DNA of 63,539 nt from an uncultured Clostridium sp. GTDB lineage: Bacteria > Bacillota > Clostridia > TANB77 > CAG-508. Location of the stretch: positions 1 through 63,539 of the forward strand of contig USMB01000003.1 of NCBI GenBank assembly GCA_900555615.1, read 5' to 3'. Numbering within the stretch: position 1 is the first letter of the stretch; the number at the start of each line of letters is the position of its first letter. The position numbers and the translations under genes are program-made. Positions 27,522-37,428 of this stretch are shown piece by piece. The notes below the pieces were generated by a model. It was not told where the DNA came from, did no database searches, and saw only the letters and a program-made list of their open reading frames with translations.

Positions 27522-28442
27522 TTATAATCTTCCAAGTAAAAATAACATCCTACACATTATTTCATCAGAATTTTTTTGTCTAAACATTTTCGGATAAAAA
27601 GTTTTTTTAATTGATTTTATCAAATTATAATTAACAGAAAACATATTTAAAATTTGCTGTGATTCCTTATTTATATCATTTTTAAATAGCTCTTTATATT
27701 TTTCTATTTGTCTTCTTATATTACAAAAATATTTTCCAAATACAAATTTTTTAATCCTATATATTTGCAAACCAATAGCTGATTTTCCACTTGGACTTAC
27801 ATTTGCTCCAGTCCTCCTATATTCTACTGTTGCTTCATTATCATAGATAACTTTTCCCATTCCACTTGCAATCATATATGCCCACCAATCATGAAAACAT
27901 ACATTTTCGGTTCCACTATCTAATATCTTCTTTGCTAATTGTTTATTAAACACTTCTGAAATTCCAAAAGCAATACATTCTACCAGTGAATTTTTGAAGT
28001 CTGCTCCTTTTCTATTTAACTTTGATTTATTCAAAAAGTTCAATTGTTCATCACAATAATTAAATTCCGAAAAATATAGCAATGGCTTATCATTTTTTTC
28101 ATTTTTTAGCATATTTACTGCTCTTGTGATTTTATTTGCATGCCAAAAGTCATCTTGGTCACAATATGCAAAATAATCACCATTTGAGTAGGCTTTTTCT
28201 AAGCACTCGTAAAAACTTCTTACTACTCCAACATTTTTTCCAACTATAAGTTTTATCTTTTGGTCTTTTTCATATTGCTTTAATATTTCTAAAGTATTAT
28301 CTTTAGAACCATCATCTCTAACATATATTTCTGTATTTTTATAATCTTGTTTTAGTAGGCTCTCAATTTGATTTTTTATATATTTTTCGCCATTATATGT
28401 TGACACACATATAATAACTTTCGGATTTAAGTTTTGATTCAT
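27522..28442 (-). CDS. GT2-family glycosyltransferase
   Basis: A 306-aa GT-A enzyme beginning KVIICVSTYNGEKYIKNQIESLL, with RDDGSKDNT and the DxD-like DQDDFW motif. This is the rhamnosyl/dTDP-sugar-type GT2 group common in O-antigen and rhamnan clusters; two other proteins in this operon share the NGEKYL...DQDD(F/V)W pattern. The C-terminal third is alpha-helical with no membrane segment. It probably adds one main-chain sugar. Confidence 0.88.
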   Translation of the reverse strand: MNQNLNPKVIICVSTYNGEKYIKNQIESLLKQDYKNTEIYVRDDGSKDNTLEILKQYEKDQKIKLIVGKNVGVVRSFYECLEKAYSNGDYFAYCDQDDFWHANKITRAVNMLKNEKNDKPLLYFSEFNYCDEQLNFLNKSKLNRKGADFKNSLVECIAFGISEVFNKQLAKKILDSGTENVCFHDWWAYMIASGMGKVIYDNEATVEYRRTGANVSPSGKSAIGLQIYRIKKFVFGKYFCNIRRQIEKYKELFKNDINKESQQILNMFSVNYNLIKSIKKTFYPKMFRQKNSDEIMCRMLFLLGRL

Positions 28443-28450
28443 AATTCCTC

Positions 28451-28876
28451 CTAATTTTTATTCTTTTTAAATACAACTATTTTACTAAATATATAATTCA
28501 TTACAATTACTATTACTTGAGAGACTATTTTTATAATCTTATCATTAAATTTACATACAGTTACGCCAATAAACATTATCATCATATCTATTAGTAGTGT
28601 GACTATTCTTGATATAACAAATTTATTAGCTTCTTTTAACTTATTGGTTTCTTTGCTCTCAAACACAAATTTTCTATTTGTAAAATATGCAAATAGTACC
28701 CCTACTATCCATGACAATATATTAGCTATTTGCAATTGAAACACATTTTCAGGATTTAATACTGTATATACTAATAAATAATATGTCATCAGTGAAACTA
28801 TAGTTGTTAATACTCCAAATATTAAATAACTTATAATTTCTTTATATTTAAAAAATATTTCTTTTATTTTTTCCAT
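28451..28876 (-). CDS. GtrA-family membrane protein
   Basis: A 141-aa protein with four predicted membrane helices and the GtrA signature (YLIFGVLTTIVSLMTYYLL and FAYFTNRKFVFES). GtrA-like proteins are thought to flip polyprenyl-phosphate-linked sugars or to aid their transfer. Here it stands with a DUF2304 protein and a polyprenyl-phosphate GT2, the usual companions, 3 bases from the DUF2304 gene. Confidence 0.88.
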   Translation of the reverse strand: MEKIKEIFFKYKEIISYLIFGVLTTIVSLMTYYLLVYTVLNPENVFQLQIANILSWIVGVLFAYFTNRKFVFESKETNKLKEANKFVISRIVTLLIDMMIMFIGVTVCKFNDKIIKIVSQVIVIVMNYIFSKIVVFKKNKN

Positions 28877-28879
28877 TGT

Positions 28880-29233
28880 TTATCCTTCTTTTTCTTTATT
28901 TTTATCCTCATGTTCTTTTAGTGCTATATAATGATCTAAATCTTTTATTTTTTCATTTAATACAGTTATATTTAAATTATCAATAAATACTTGTAATAGT
29001 AAAAATGCTATCATTATTAAAAATACAAAATTAACTGGTGATACAAAACCTAATAAATTTGATATCCACCCAACCGCATTTGAAAATATACTCATTAATA
29101 TTAGTAATATACTTCCAAACATCCATGTAACTGAATTCTCTACTTTTAATTTTGATTGTTTAATTTTCAGTATGCATAAGCAAAAAGCTCCAAAAGAACT
29201 TATTATTAAAATTATTCTTAATGTTGTTGACAT
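28880..29233 (-). CDS. DUF2304 small membrane protein (GacJ-like)
   Basis: A 117-aa protein with three membrane helices and a charged C-terminal helix (LNEKIKDLDHYIALKEHEDK). DUF2304 proteins pair with polyprenyl-phosphate GT2 enzymes; GacJ of Streptococcus pyogenes, of this type, binds and stimulates the GlcNAc-loading enzyme GacI. The adjacent GT2 gene, 10 bases away, is the natural partner. Confidence 0.82.
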   Translation of the reverse strand: MSTTLRIILIISSFGAFCLCILKIKQSKLKVENSVTWMFGSILLILMSIFSNAVGWISNLLGFVSPVNFVFLIMIAFLLLQVFIDNLNITVLNEKIKDLDHYIALKEHEDKNKEKEG

Positions 29234-29243
29234 ATCTTACACC

Positions 29244-29933
29244 TCATTTATTCTTTCTAGTTATCGCTCTTATAAATACAATTGAAAATATCATATTTAC
29301 CATGTATTTCATTGATTTGATTGGAGTTAAATAACTTGTTCCAAATTCTCTTTCTTTCATTTCAACTTGTACTTCTTTTACTTTCAAACCTTTTTTTAAC
29401 ATATATACCATTGTATCAGGTTCAGGTGTTAAGCTTGTATTTCTTATAAATTCCCAAATTGCTTTTTTGTTATATGCCCTCATTCCAGATGTTGTATCTT
29501 TTATTGTTTTTCCAGTTGTTAATTTTGTAAAAAATGTTATTATTCTACTTCCTAGCATTCTGGCTGTTAATGGCTTTTTCTTAGTTGCAAATCTAGAACC
29601 TATTACTATATCTGCATTATTTTCTTCTATTTCTTTTACTAAATCTTTTAAATATTTAGCTTGGTGTTGTCCATCTCCATCAAATTGAATTGCTATATCA
29701 TAATTATTTTTATATGCATATTTCATTCCTAATTGAATTCCACTAGTTAATCCATAATTAATAGGTAATGATAACATATTAAATTTGTTTTTTTCACATA
29801 ACTCTTTTGTATTGTCTTTTGAACAATCATTTATTACTATGTAGTCATAATCAGTATTTTCGGTAACATCTTTTACTGTTTTTTCTATATTTTGTGCTTC
29901 ATTATAAGCTGGTATTATTATTAAAACTTTCAT
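29244..29933 (-). CDS. GT2 polyprenyl-phosphate sugar synthase (GacI/DPM1-like)
   Basis: A 229-aa enzyme with LIIIPAYNEAQNIEKTV, NDCSKDNT, and the metal motif QFDGDGQH, close in form to dolichol-phosphate mannose synthase. A short hydrophobic C-terminus may bind the membrane. It should load a sugar onto undecaprenyl phosphate for use outside the cell. With DUF2304, GtrA, the DUF2142 protein and a flippase it forms a complete side-chain module. Confidence 0.88.
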   Translation of the reverse strand: MKVLIIIPAYNEAQNIEKTVKDVTENTDYDYIVINDCSKDNTKELCEKNKFNMLSLPINYGLTSGIQLGMKYAYKNNYDIAIQFDGDGQHQAKYLKDLVKEIEENNADIVIGSRFATKKKPLTARMLGSRIITFFTKLTTGKTIKDTTSGMRAYNKKAIWEFIRNTSLTPEPDTMVYMLKKGLKVKEVQVEMKEREFGTSYLTPIKSMKYMVNMIFSIVFIRAITRKNK

Positions 29934-29967
29934 TAATTAAATTCCTTTCACAATATTCTTATTATAT

Positions 29968-31530
29968 TTATTTAAAAAAATTTATTATCGATTCTACTAT
30001 ATTAGCATTAAAAAAAACTATAAGTATTGGATATATTAAATTTACATTTTTTAATTTTATATATCTTTCCTTTCCACACATACATAATAATAATAATATA
30101 ACACCTGGCATAAAATATCTTCCCTGTATTCCTTTTATTATATCTGTTCCAACTCCAGAATGTCCTACATATAATGCTGTTAATGTTAATACAAATATTA
30201 TTAAAAATGTACCTATAAAAACTAATTTATCTCCTATTTTTAATTCTTTATCATTCTTTTCCAAAAATGGTGAAAACAATAACATTATAAAATATATATC
30301 TAACCAAATTCTTTTTACTCCAATATCCATCCATCCTAAACTAAATCCCATAAACCATAGATAATAATTTTCAATATTTACATCAATAGTATTACATAAT
30401 ACTTTAATATAAGAAATTGGATGTGTTAGTATAAATTTTATTTGTTCTACTGAATTTATATTATTTTGTATTGCATATATATCTTCTGTTGCCTCTCCTT
30501 TTGGCTCTAATAATATCCATAAAACTCCAACTACTAATCCAACTACAATTGTAGCTATTATAAATTTTATTTTTTCGTTCTTTGTCATTTCTTTCACTCT
30601 AATTAAAATTATAGATATCAACACAATAGGGAAATATACTATCTTTTGAACTGATACAAGTGCAGCCAAAGCAATATATAAAATCTTATTTTTTTTATTT
30701 ATTTTTTCTTTATAGTATAAATTTAGTGTGTATGCTATAAACAACAATATAGTTGAATTTGTAATACTATCTGCAGACAATGATATTGCTTGATGTACAG
30801 ACATTGGTATTAGCAAATATGTCATTAATAATATTTTTCCAAATGGCATTATTTTTATAGCATAATATCCACATATTAAAAATATAATAAAATTCACTAT
30901 TCTAGCTAAATATAGTACAATAATTCCATTTATATTAAATATTCTTCCAATTAAAAACATAATAGTATTAGGAAAATATAATGTTGGAAAATATGAATAT
31001 GCAGGGTTGTCTACTTCTACTTTATCATCATAATTTGTATTTTTCTGCAATTCTTCATTTAGTTTGTTATATTTATTTAATGTTTTATGATTATTTTCTA
31101 CAAAAAAGCTAGGAATATTAGATTTTATTAAGTTTTTTTCATTTGTCTTTGTAAATAAAATTCCTTCCGAAATTTCATAGCTTCTGTAAATATGTGCATT
31201 TTCATCTGGAGCATATGTAGGTGTTAAAAACACTAAATATGCCATTCCTATTGGTATTGCAATTGCTAGAAATATTTTTTCTAATTTATCTTTATTTTTT
31301 AAAATTGTAACTATAACTATCCCTAGTGCTATTATCCCTGTTATCCCACATATAATTAGATAAACTTTTGAATAATATCCTTCATATGCTTTAGTAGTAA
31401 TAAATTTGTAAAAGCTTGTCATAAAAATTCCTATAATAAGAAATTCTATTATAAAAACAAATTTCACAAAAATTTCTTTTATTTTTAGTAACCACTCTTT
31501 AATTACTAGCAATTCTTTTTTATCGTTCAT
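29968..31530 (-). CDS. Polytopic DUF2142 membrane protein, likely GT-C-type transferase
   Basis: A 520-aa protein with about 12 membrane helices and a long outside loop after the second or third helix that contains the family motif YAPDENAHIYRSYE. DUF2142 proteins occur in surface-glycan clusters. The acidic residues in the first outside loop recall GT-C glycosyltransferases, which take sugars from polyprenyl phosphate outside the membrane. In this operon it is the best candidate for the enzyme that transfers the side-chain sugar (the GacL position). Confidence 0.78.
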   Translation of the reverse strand: MNDKKELLVIKEWLLKIKEIFVKFVFIIEFLIIGIFMTSFYKFITTKAYEGYYSKVYLIICGITGIIALGIVIVTILKNKDKLEKIFLAIAIPIGMAYLVFLTPTYAPDENAHIYRSYEISEGILFTKTNEKNLIKSNIPSFFVENNHKTLNKYNKLNEELQKNTNYDDKVEVDNPAYSYFPTLYFPNTIMFLIGRIFNINGIIVLYLARIVNFIIFLICGYYAIKIMPFGKILLMTYLLIPMSVHQAISLSADSITNSTILLFIAYTLNLYYKEKINKKNKILYIALAALVSVQKIVYFPIVLISIILIRVKEMTKNEKIKFIIATIVVGLVVGVLWILLEPKGEATEDIYAIQNNINSVEQIKFILTHPISYIKVLCNTIDVNIENYYLWFMGFSLGWMDIGVKRIWLDIYFIMLLFSPFLEKNDKELKIGDKLVFIGTFLIIFVLTLTALYVGHSGVGTDIIKGIQGRYFMPGVILLLLCMCGKERYIKLKNVNLIYPILIVFFNANIVESIINFFK

Positions 31531-31539
31531 TATTATCTC

Positions 31540-33825
31540 CTATTTTTTTATCTTATATTTTTCTAAAACATTTCTAGTAGCTTGAATATAAGCATATCCA
31601 TAATTTCTATCAGGCTCTAAGCAAGCACCTTCAGCCCACTCATTCCAAGCATTTACAAATATCATTTTATCATCTAGTTCATCATTTTCTAATGTTTCTT
31701 TGGCTAAATCTTCTAACCAAGTCTCATATAATTTAGGGGTTGAACCCCAAAATATATCTGGTGTAAACTGTCTTCTTGGTGAATTGTCCCAAGCTGGAAA
31801 AATTCCTCTATATAACTTATGGTCAAATGGTCTTAAATAAGTTTTTTCATCTACCATTCTCTTATAATCATAAACAACACCTTTAAATTCTTTATTAAAG
31901 AACTTTAACTTATCATTCATTACTTTAATTTCCATTCCAAATGGTGGAAATTCTATAAATCCATCAAATATATTTTTATATTCGTCTGTTATATCAAAAG
32001 TTTTTACTCCCATTATATATGCTTCACCAATTCCAACTTTTCTTAAATAGTTTCTCCAATTTTCAACCATTACTTGAATATTTGGAATCAATGTTGGCTT
32101 ATATATTATAATTAATGGTTTTCCATCTATTTTTATATATCTTTCATCTCTTATATATTTTTCCATATCTTTTATGCAATATATTAGTTTTTCTTCATCA
32201 TAATTTTGAGCCATTAAAATTTCTTTATCTCCGCCGTCCCATCTCTTTGACCAATTCTCATTAGCCCAATTTATGCAGAATTTTATATCTAAATCTTTAT
32301 TTTCTAATATTATATCTAATGGCTTTTCCATTAGTCTTTTTCTGTCAAACCAATAATAGTAAATAGACCAACCATATATTCCATATTGTTTTGCAATTTC
32401 TATTTGCTTTTTAATATTTTCTTTTTGTGATAAATCATAAAAACCAACATCATATGGTAGTTTTGGTTGCATTTGCCCAACAAAATGAGGAAATGCTTTT
32501 GTTACATTGTTCCATTCAGTAAATCCCTTTCCCCACCATTCATCATTTTCTTTAAATGAATGATATTGTGGTAAATAGTGAGCTATAATCTTTAAATCAT
32601 TTTCAGTCCTTTCATATGGCTTTTCGTTATATGGTACAAATGTAGGCTTTTTTTCTGGTTTATCAAAGTTGCTATACATTTGATCTAATAATTTTTTATA
32701 ATCATCTATATTTACATCATAATTATATTGTAATCCCCCATTAGCTTTCATTTGTTTCTTGTTTCTATAATTGTGTATTTGAGCATATATTGATGGAAAA
32801 TATGTCTGTAATATCTTTTTTGCCAACTGTTTCATTCCAATCTTCTCCTTAAATAATTTTACATTTATTACATAAAAAGCTCTGTATATGTATGCAAATA
32901 ATGGATAGTTGTACATTAATGAAAATTGTTTTATATATTTATCATCTTCATATTTATACAAATTCTTAAACGGCTTTTTACTTTTTAAAACTATAAATTT
33001 TATATTTTGAATTGATTTCAAATAGTTTATTCCATCATCTACAACTGGTTTTAAATCTTTATTCAATACATCCATTCTTTTTTGCAATATTTCCAATATT
33101 TGAATATGATTTGTTATTAAATGTCGTCTTAATCCTCTTGTAAATTTATAAATTGTCTTTGTTGTTACATATCCTATTTGATTATTTCCATGTTGTCTAT
33201 ATTTTATTAATGGCTTTTCTATATATCCAATTTCTCCATAAGAACCTGCAACTATCCCTATCCACCAATCATGCACAATTGGATATCCTGGCAATGGCAA
33301 TAATTTGTCTATTAATTTGCTATTAACAATTGTAGTACAACCAGTTATACAATTAGTCATCAAACAACTTCTATAGTCTCTGCTTTTTTTTATCTTATTT
33401 TTTATATTGTAATCAGGCCAATATTCCCACATAGATGGATGGATTGTATTCAAATTTTTATCTACTACTTCCAAATCTGAACAAACAAGATTTAGATTTT
33501 CTGTAGTTATTTTTTTATAAGATTCTTCAACTTTATTTGGTAACCAAAAATCATCTTGATCAGATAACATAAAGTAATCTGAAGTTACAAATCCTAACAA
33601 TTTTTCAAAATTTTTATTATAACCTAGATTTTTTTCATTTTTAATTATTTTGATTCTGCTATCTTTTTGTGCATATTCTTCAAGTATTTTCCATGTATTG
33701 TCTTTTGAACAATCATCACAAATAATTAAATTAAAATCTTTAAATGTTTGGTCTAAAATACTTTCTATTTGTGGTCTTAAATACTTTTCGCCATTATATG
33801 TTGCCATTAATATATCTACTTTCAT
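31540..33825 (-). CDS. GT2 glycosyltransferase fused to a WbsX domain
   Basis: A 761-aa two-domain protein. Residues 1-230 are a GT2 domain (DILMATYNGEKYLRPQI, DQDDFW). From about 410 to the end is a WbsX domain (HYLPQYHSFKENDEWWGKGFTEW, then a barrel with GWSIYYYWFDRKRLM, and FVNAWNEWAEGACLEPD), which is related to GH99 and common in rhamnan and O-antigen loci. The linker is helical. The GT2 part should add a chain sugar; whether WbsX transfers or hydrolyses is not settled in the family. Confidence 0.9.
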   Translation of the reverse strand: MKVDILMATYNGEKYLRPQIESILDQTFKDFNLIICDDCSKDNTWKILEEYAQKDSRIKIIKNEKNLGYNKNFEKLLGFVTSDYFMLSDQDDFWLPNKVEESYKKITTENLNLVCSDLEVVDKNLNTIHPSMWEYWPDYNIKNKIKKSRDYRSCLMTNCITGCTTIVNSKLIDKLLPLPGYPIVHDWWIGIVAGSYGEIGYIEKPLIKYRQHGNNQIGYVTTKTIYKFTRGLRRHLITNHIQILEILQKRMDVLNKDLKPVVDDGINYLKSIQNIKFIVLKSKKPFKNLYKYEDDKYIKQFSLMYNYPLFAYIYRAFYVINVKLFKEKIGMKQLAKKILQTYFPSIYAQIHNYRNKKQMKANGGLQYNYDVNIDDYKKLLDQMYSNFDKPEKKPTFVPYNEKPYERTENDLKIIAHYLPQYHSFKENDEWWGKGFTEWNNVTKAFPHFVGQMQPKLPYDVGFYDLSQKENIKKQIEIAKQYGIYGWSIYYYWFDRKRLMEKPLDIILENKDLDIKFCINWANENWSKRWDGGDKEILMAQNYDEEKLIYCIKDMEKYIRDERYIKIDGKPLIIIYKPTLIPNIQVMVENWRNYLRKVGIGEAYIMGVKTFDITDEYKNIFDGFIEFPPFGMEIKVMNDKLKFFNKEFKGVVYDYKRMVDEKTYLRPFDHKLYRGIFPAWDNSPRRQFTPDIFWGSTPKLYETWLEDLAKETLENDELDDKMIFVNAWNEWAEGACLEPDRNYGYAYIQATRNVLEKYKIKK

Positions 33826-33849
33826 TATTTGCTACATCCTTTCTTATTA

Positions 33850-35583
33850 TTAAACATTTACTTTAAACAATTGCCCCTTTTCAAATTTCAAATTAACATT
33901 ATAATTTGGATCTGGTTTATTTAATTTATTTTTCCATTTTTCATAAAATTCATTTTTCCCTGTTTTTTCAGTAATTTCTAATGATTCTAATTCTATATGT
34001 GGATTTATTACATTCAATTTATTATATTTCTTAAATAATGTAAAAGCTAAATCTGCTATAGAATCGGAATAATCCATATTCTCTGCTAAATATCCCACAT
34101 TTGCCAAATCTTCTTTATTAACCATTATACATTCAGATTTTATTATTGAATAATTTTCTACTACAGCACCTCTTGTTATGTATCCGAAACTTCCTGCAAC
34201 ATCTATATAATCTAAATATCCAATTTTCTCTTTGTCCACTCCATATACAGTTCCATTATATTGCGAACTTGTATATTTGTATATTATTCTTGGAGAAATA
34301 ACTCCAACATCTCCTCTTTGAACAAATCCTAATAATTGCTCTATAAAATCTTTAGTCTTTATATCTTGTATATCTTTAGCAAAAATTATTTGTTTACTAT
34401 TAGTATTTTTTGCTAACCTATTTAAAATTTTCACAATATCATTTGAATTTTCTATTGTTTTAAAAGTGATTTTATTCATTTCTGAAAATTCCTTATATTC
34501 AGGCTTTTCAGAAAATTCTTGTGTTGTTATAAGATTTATTTCAAAATTTTTATATGTTATTTGAGCTATATCTTGTTTTAATTTATTTAAATCAATTCTA
34601 ACATCTTGCAAATATAGTAATATAAGTACTTTTGAATCTTCTTTTCTTTCATATACAGCTCTATTTCTTACAATTGCTACTCCATATTCCATTTTTCCTT
34701 GAGTTAAGCCTTTTCTTTTTAAATGCTCTTGTACTGCATTTTTTCCAGCCTCAAAACAATATGGTTTTGCTTCTGCACTTCCAGCTGTTGAACTTGGACA
34801 TGCTCTCCAATGATATAATATTTGAGGAATATGCACAACTTTTTTTGAATTTTCTACAGCCCTTAAAATCAAGTCATAGTCTTGGCTTCCATCAAACTGC
34901 TCATTAAATCCTTTTAACTTGTCCATTAATTCTTTCTTAAAAATACTAAAATGACAAATATAATTGTAACTTGTAAATGTGTCAAATGAATAATCTGGTT
35001 TAAAATTTGGCTCATATCTAGTTTTTTTATTGATATCTACAAATTTATCTTCATCTGTAAAAAGATATTCTGCATCTGGATTTTCATTTATTGCTTTTAC
35101 AATTTCATATAGTGAATTTAGTGGTATTAAATCATCATGGTCTAATAATGCAACATAATCACCAGTCACCATTTTTAATGCTTCATTTGTATTGCCAGAA
35201 ATCCCTTTGTTCTCGTCTAATATCTTATATTTTATTCTCTTATCTTTTTGTGCTATCTTTTCAAGATAACTTAAAGGTGTTGTACTTCCATCTGCTAAAC
35301 ATAGCTCCCAATTTGAATATGTTTGTTTTTTCACAAATTTAATTAATTCTAGTAAATATTTTTTTGGCGTATTATATAATGGAACTACTATACTAATTTT
35401 GGGTTGATATTTAAATTCATGTTTTCTTTGAATTTGTAACTCCTTTTTAGTAGGAGTATTTCTTTTTATCCATTTATAATACTCTTCTTTTTCTTCATTT
35501 TTCAAATATTTTTTTATCTTCAAAACACAACCTTTAATTCCATCATTTTTTAAAGAATTTACCACTTTTTTTATAATACTCAT
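33850..35583 (-). CDS. GT2 glycosyltransferase, large (two-domain) form
   Basis: A 577-aa protein. After a basic N-terminal extension it has a GT2 domain (about 55-290) with SIVVPLYNTPKKYLLELI, DGST, DHDD and FTDEDK. This subfamily, with the PKISIVVPLYNTP start, is typical of rhamnan and S-layer glycan synthesis. The second half (about 310-570) has a GT-A-like fold without an obvious DxD, so it is either a degenerate second transferase or a binding domain. Its ATG overlaps the stop of the WbdD-like gene (ATGA), indicating translational coupling. Confidence 0.87.
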   Translation of the reverse strand: MSIIKKVVNSLKNDGIKGCVLKIKKYLKNEEKEEYYKWIKRNTPTKKELQIQRKHEFKYQPKISIVVPLYNTPKKYLLELIKFVKKQTYSNWELCLADGSTTPLSYLEKIAQKDKRIKYKILDENKGISGNTNEALKMVTGDYVALLDHDDLIPLNSLYEIVKAINENPDAEYLFTDEDKFVDINKKTRYEPNFKPDYSFDTFTSYNYICHFSIFKKELMDKLKGFNEQFDGSQDYDLILRAVENSKKVVHIPQILYHWRACPSSTAGSAEAKPYCFEAGKNAVQEHLKRKGLTQGKMEYGVAIVRNRAVYERKEDSKVLILLYLQDVRIDLNKLKQDIAQITYKNFEINLITTQEFSEKPEYKEFSEMNKITFKTIENSNDIVKILNRLAKNTNSKQIIFAKDIQDIKTKDFIEQLLGFVQRGDVGVISPRIIYKYTSSQYNGTVYGVDKEKIGYLDYIDVAGSFGYITRGAVVENYSIIKSECIMVNKEDLANVGYLAENMDYSDSIADLAFTLFKKYNKLNVINPHIELESLEITEKTGKNEFYEKWKNKLNKPDPNYNVNLKFEKGQLFKVNV

Positions 35584-37415
35584 TTAGTTTCCTTCCTATT
35601 TTTTAAAGAATTTTTAATCCCAGTTATTTTTTTTGCAATTTTCCAACTTCTTGAATCATATATTCCTTCTAATTTTCTTTTCATCTCATCATTTTGTTTT
35701 TCTAAATCTTTTTGAATCATCTTTTGTTCTTGAATTATCTTTTCTTTTTCTTCCTTTAGTTCTTCATTTTCTTGTTCTAATTTTCTTTTCTCTTCTCTTA
35801 AATAATAGTTTTCATATATTGGATTAGTATGTTTCCTCTGGAAAAATCCAAAAATATCTTTGTCTATAATTTCCTCTGTTATTTTTCCATCTAACTCTTC
35901 AAAAAGAGTAATATATTTTTCTATTCCCATTTTTTCAAAAATTTTATATTCATCTATTTTGCTTCTTAGTTTTTCAACATTCATAATGCTTCTATATATT
36001 AAAAATTCCATTGGAACATTTTCTTCTACCCATTCTTGGTCAAAAAACACACATTTTCCGTCAATTATAAAACAATTTTTTAAAATCATATCCCAATATC
36101 CGTTTGATAAATATTTAAATTTTGATAAAATACTTTTATCTACGTTAGGAATATATTTTTCTAGCACTGTTCGTTCTTTTTCGTTATAGTCAACACTTAT
36201 TTTCAACAATTCTTCTTTATATTTATTTAAAATTCTTAATATTTCCTCAGGATTTTTTACATTATCAGATACTAGTTGCGAAGCTAACTTTATATTTACA
36301 AATTTGCTTACAACTTTATCGTTTTCAGCTTCATCCAATATTTCTATGTTTTCTTTTTTTAGATTTTCTATATTGTTAATCATAGATTTTAGATGTTCTC
36401 TTGCTTTGTCATTTATACTTGTTTTTTCTACTACTTTTTCCCTTATCTTAGTCATTAATTGATATTCTTCTTTTCTATAATTATTAAAAGATACATATCT
36501 TGTGTCATCCTTAAATTCCTCTTGTGATGCTACTATAAAATAAGAATTTGCAAAAAACGGAAACATTTTTTTATCTTCTTTTATTATTGCATCATAAGCA
36601 TCAACTTCACTATAAAATACTGAACTATTTTCTTTATAATATGGAAAATAACCATTTATTTTAGAACTACTTGGTAAATATTCATCTGTAAATATTGAAC
36701 TTGGCAATTTATAATCTGGCAATGGATAAAAGAATTTATAATTACTCAATCCTGCTTTGCTCAATATATCTTTAATACTCTTTTTCCCTAATTTATATGT
36801 TTTTTTACTGCTTTTATATCCTGTTATAGAATCAAATGTTATTCCTGTACATTTGTCAAAATCTCCTACATATGATTTTAATGCAAACTTATTATCTGTA
36901 GCTATTAATAATTTTCCATTTTCTTTTAGCAAACTTTTACAATACATTATTAAATCTAATGCTGGATCTTCTGTTTCAAAAATATTTTGTGCAAATTCTA
37001 AAACACCAAATAATGTTATATAATCAAACTTTTCTTCAAATTTAATTTCTTGGGGCCTACCTACTATTATTTCTAGATTATCCTTATTTTCATATCTTTT
37101 AGCAATTGCTTCAGCTCTTTTTTTGCTTATATCTGTTGAAACTACTTTTGCACACTTTTCACATAAAGCTCCTGTATTTTCACCTAAATGTGCACCAATT
37201 TCAAGTACTATTGAGTCATGAACAAAATCATATGACTTTACAAGGTTTTCTCTAATTTGTGACAATCCTAAAATAACATCATCACACAAGTCTTTTTTTA
37301 CTATATTTTCATAATCTTTTTCTTTATTTGCATATATATATTCTATTACCTTTTCTTCACCTTTTTTTAATCCGAAATCATTTTCTGGCTTGTAATAATC
37401 TAAATTTAATTTCAT
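35580..37415 (-). CDS. WbdD-like methyltransferase / kinase-like / coiled-coil protein
   Basis: A 611-aa cytosolic protein with three parts. Residues about 60-300 form a SAM methyltransferase (VLEIGAHLGENTG, 70-82; TLFGVLEF). Residues about 320-500 resemble a small-molecule kinase, with YWDMILKN (D442, N447) and FFDQEW (D459) in place of the usual catalytic and DFG-like loops. A coiled coil (about 535-585) and the SRSWKIAKKI tail close it. This is the domain order of WbdD, which phosphorylates and methylates the O9a chain end and measures length with its coiled coil. I start at 37415 because AAGGGG lies 9 bases upstream. It lies 13 bases from wzt. Confidence 0.8.
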   Translation of the reverse strand: MKLNLDYYKPENDFGLKKGEEKVIEYIYANKEKDYENIVKKDLCDDVILGLSQIRENLVKSYDFVHDSIVLEIGAHLGENTGALCEKCAKVVSTDISKKRAEAIAKRYENKDNLEIIVGRPQEIKFEEKFDYITLFGVLEFAQNIFETEDPALDLIMYCKSLLKENGKLLIATDNKFALKSYVGDFDKCTGITFDSITGYKSSKKTYKLGKKSIKDILSKAGLSNYKFFYPLPDYKLPSSIFTDEYLPSSSKINGYFPYYKENSSVFYSEVDAYDAIIKEDKKMFPFFANSYFIVASQEEFKDDTRYVSFNNYRKEEYQLMTKIREKVVEKTSINDKAREHLKSMINNIENLKKENIEILDEAENDKVVSKFVNIKLASQLVSDNVKNPEEILRILNKYKEELLKISVDYNEKERTVLEKYIPNVDKSILSKFKYLSNGYWDMILKNCFIIDGKCVFFDQEWVEENVPMEFLIYRSIMNVEKLRSKIDEYKIFEKMGIEKYITLFEELDGKITEEIIDKDIFGFFQRKHTNPIYENYYLREEKRKLEQENEELKEEKEKIIQEQKMIQKDLEKQNDEMKRKLEGIYDSRSWKIAKKITGIKNSLKNRKETK

Positions 37416-37428
37416 AAGCCCTATCCCC

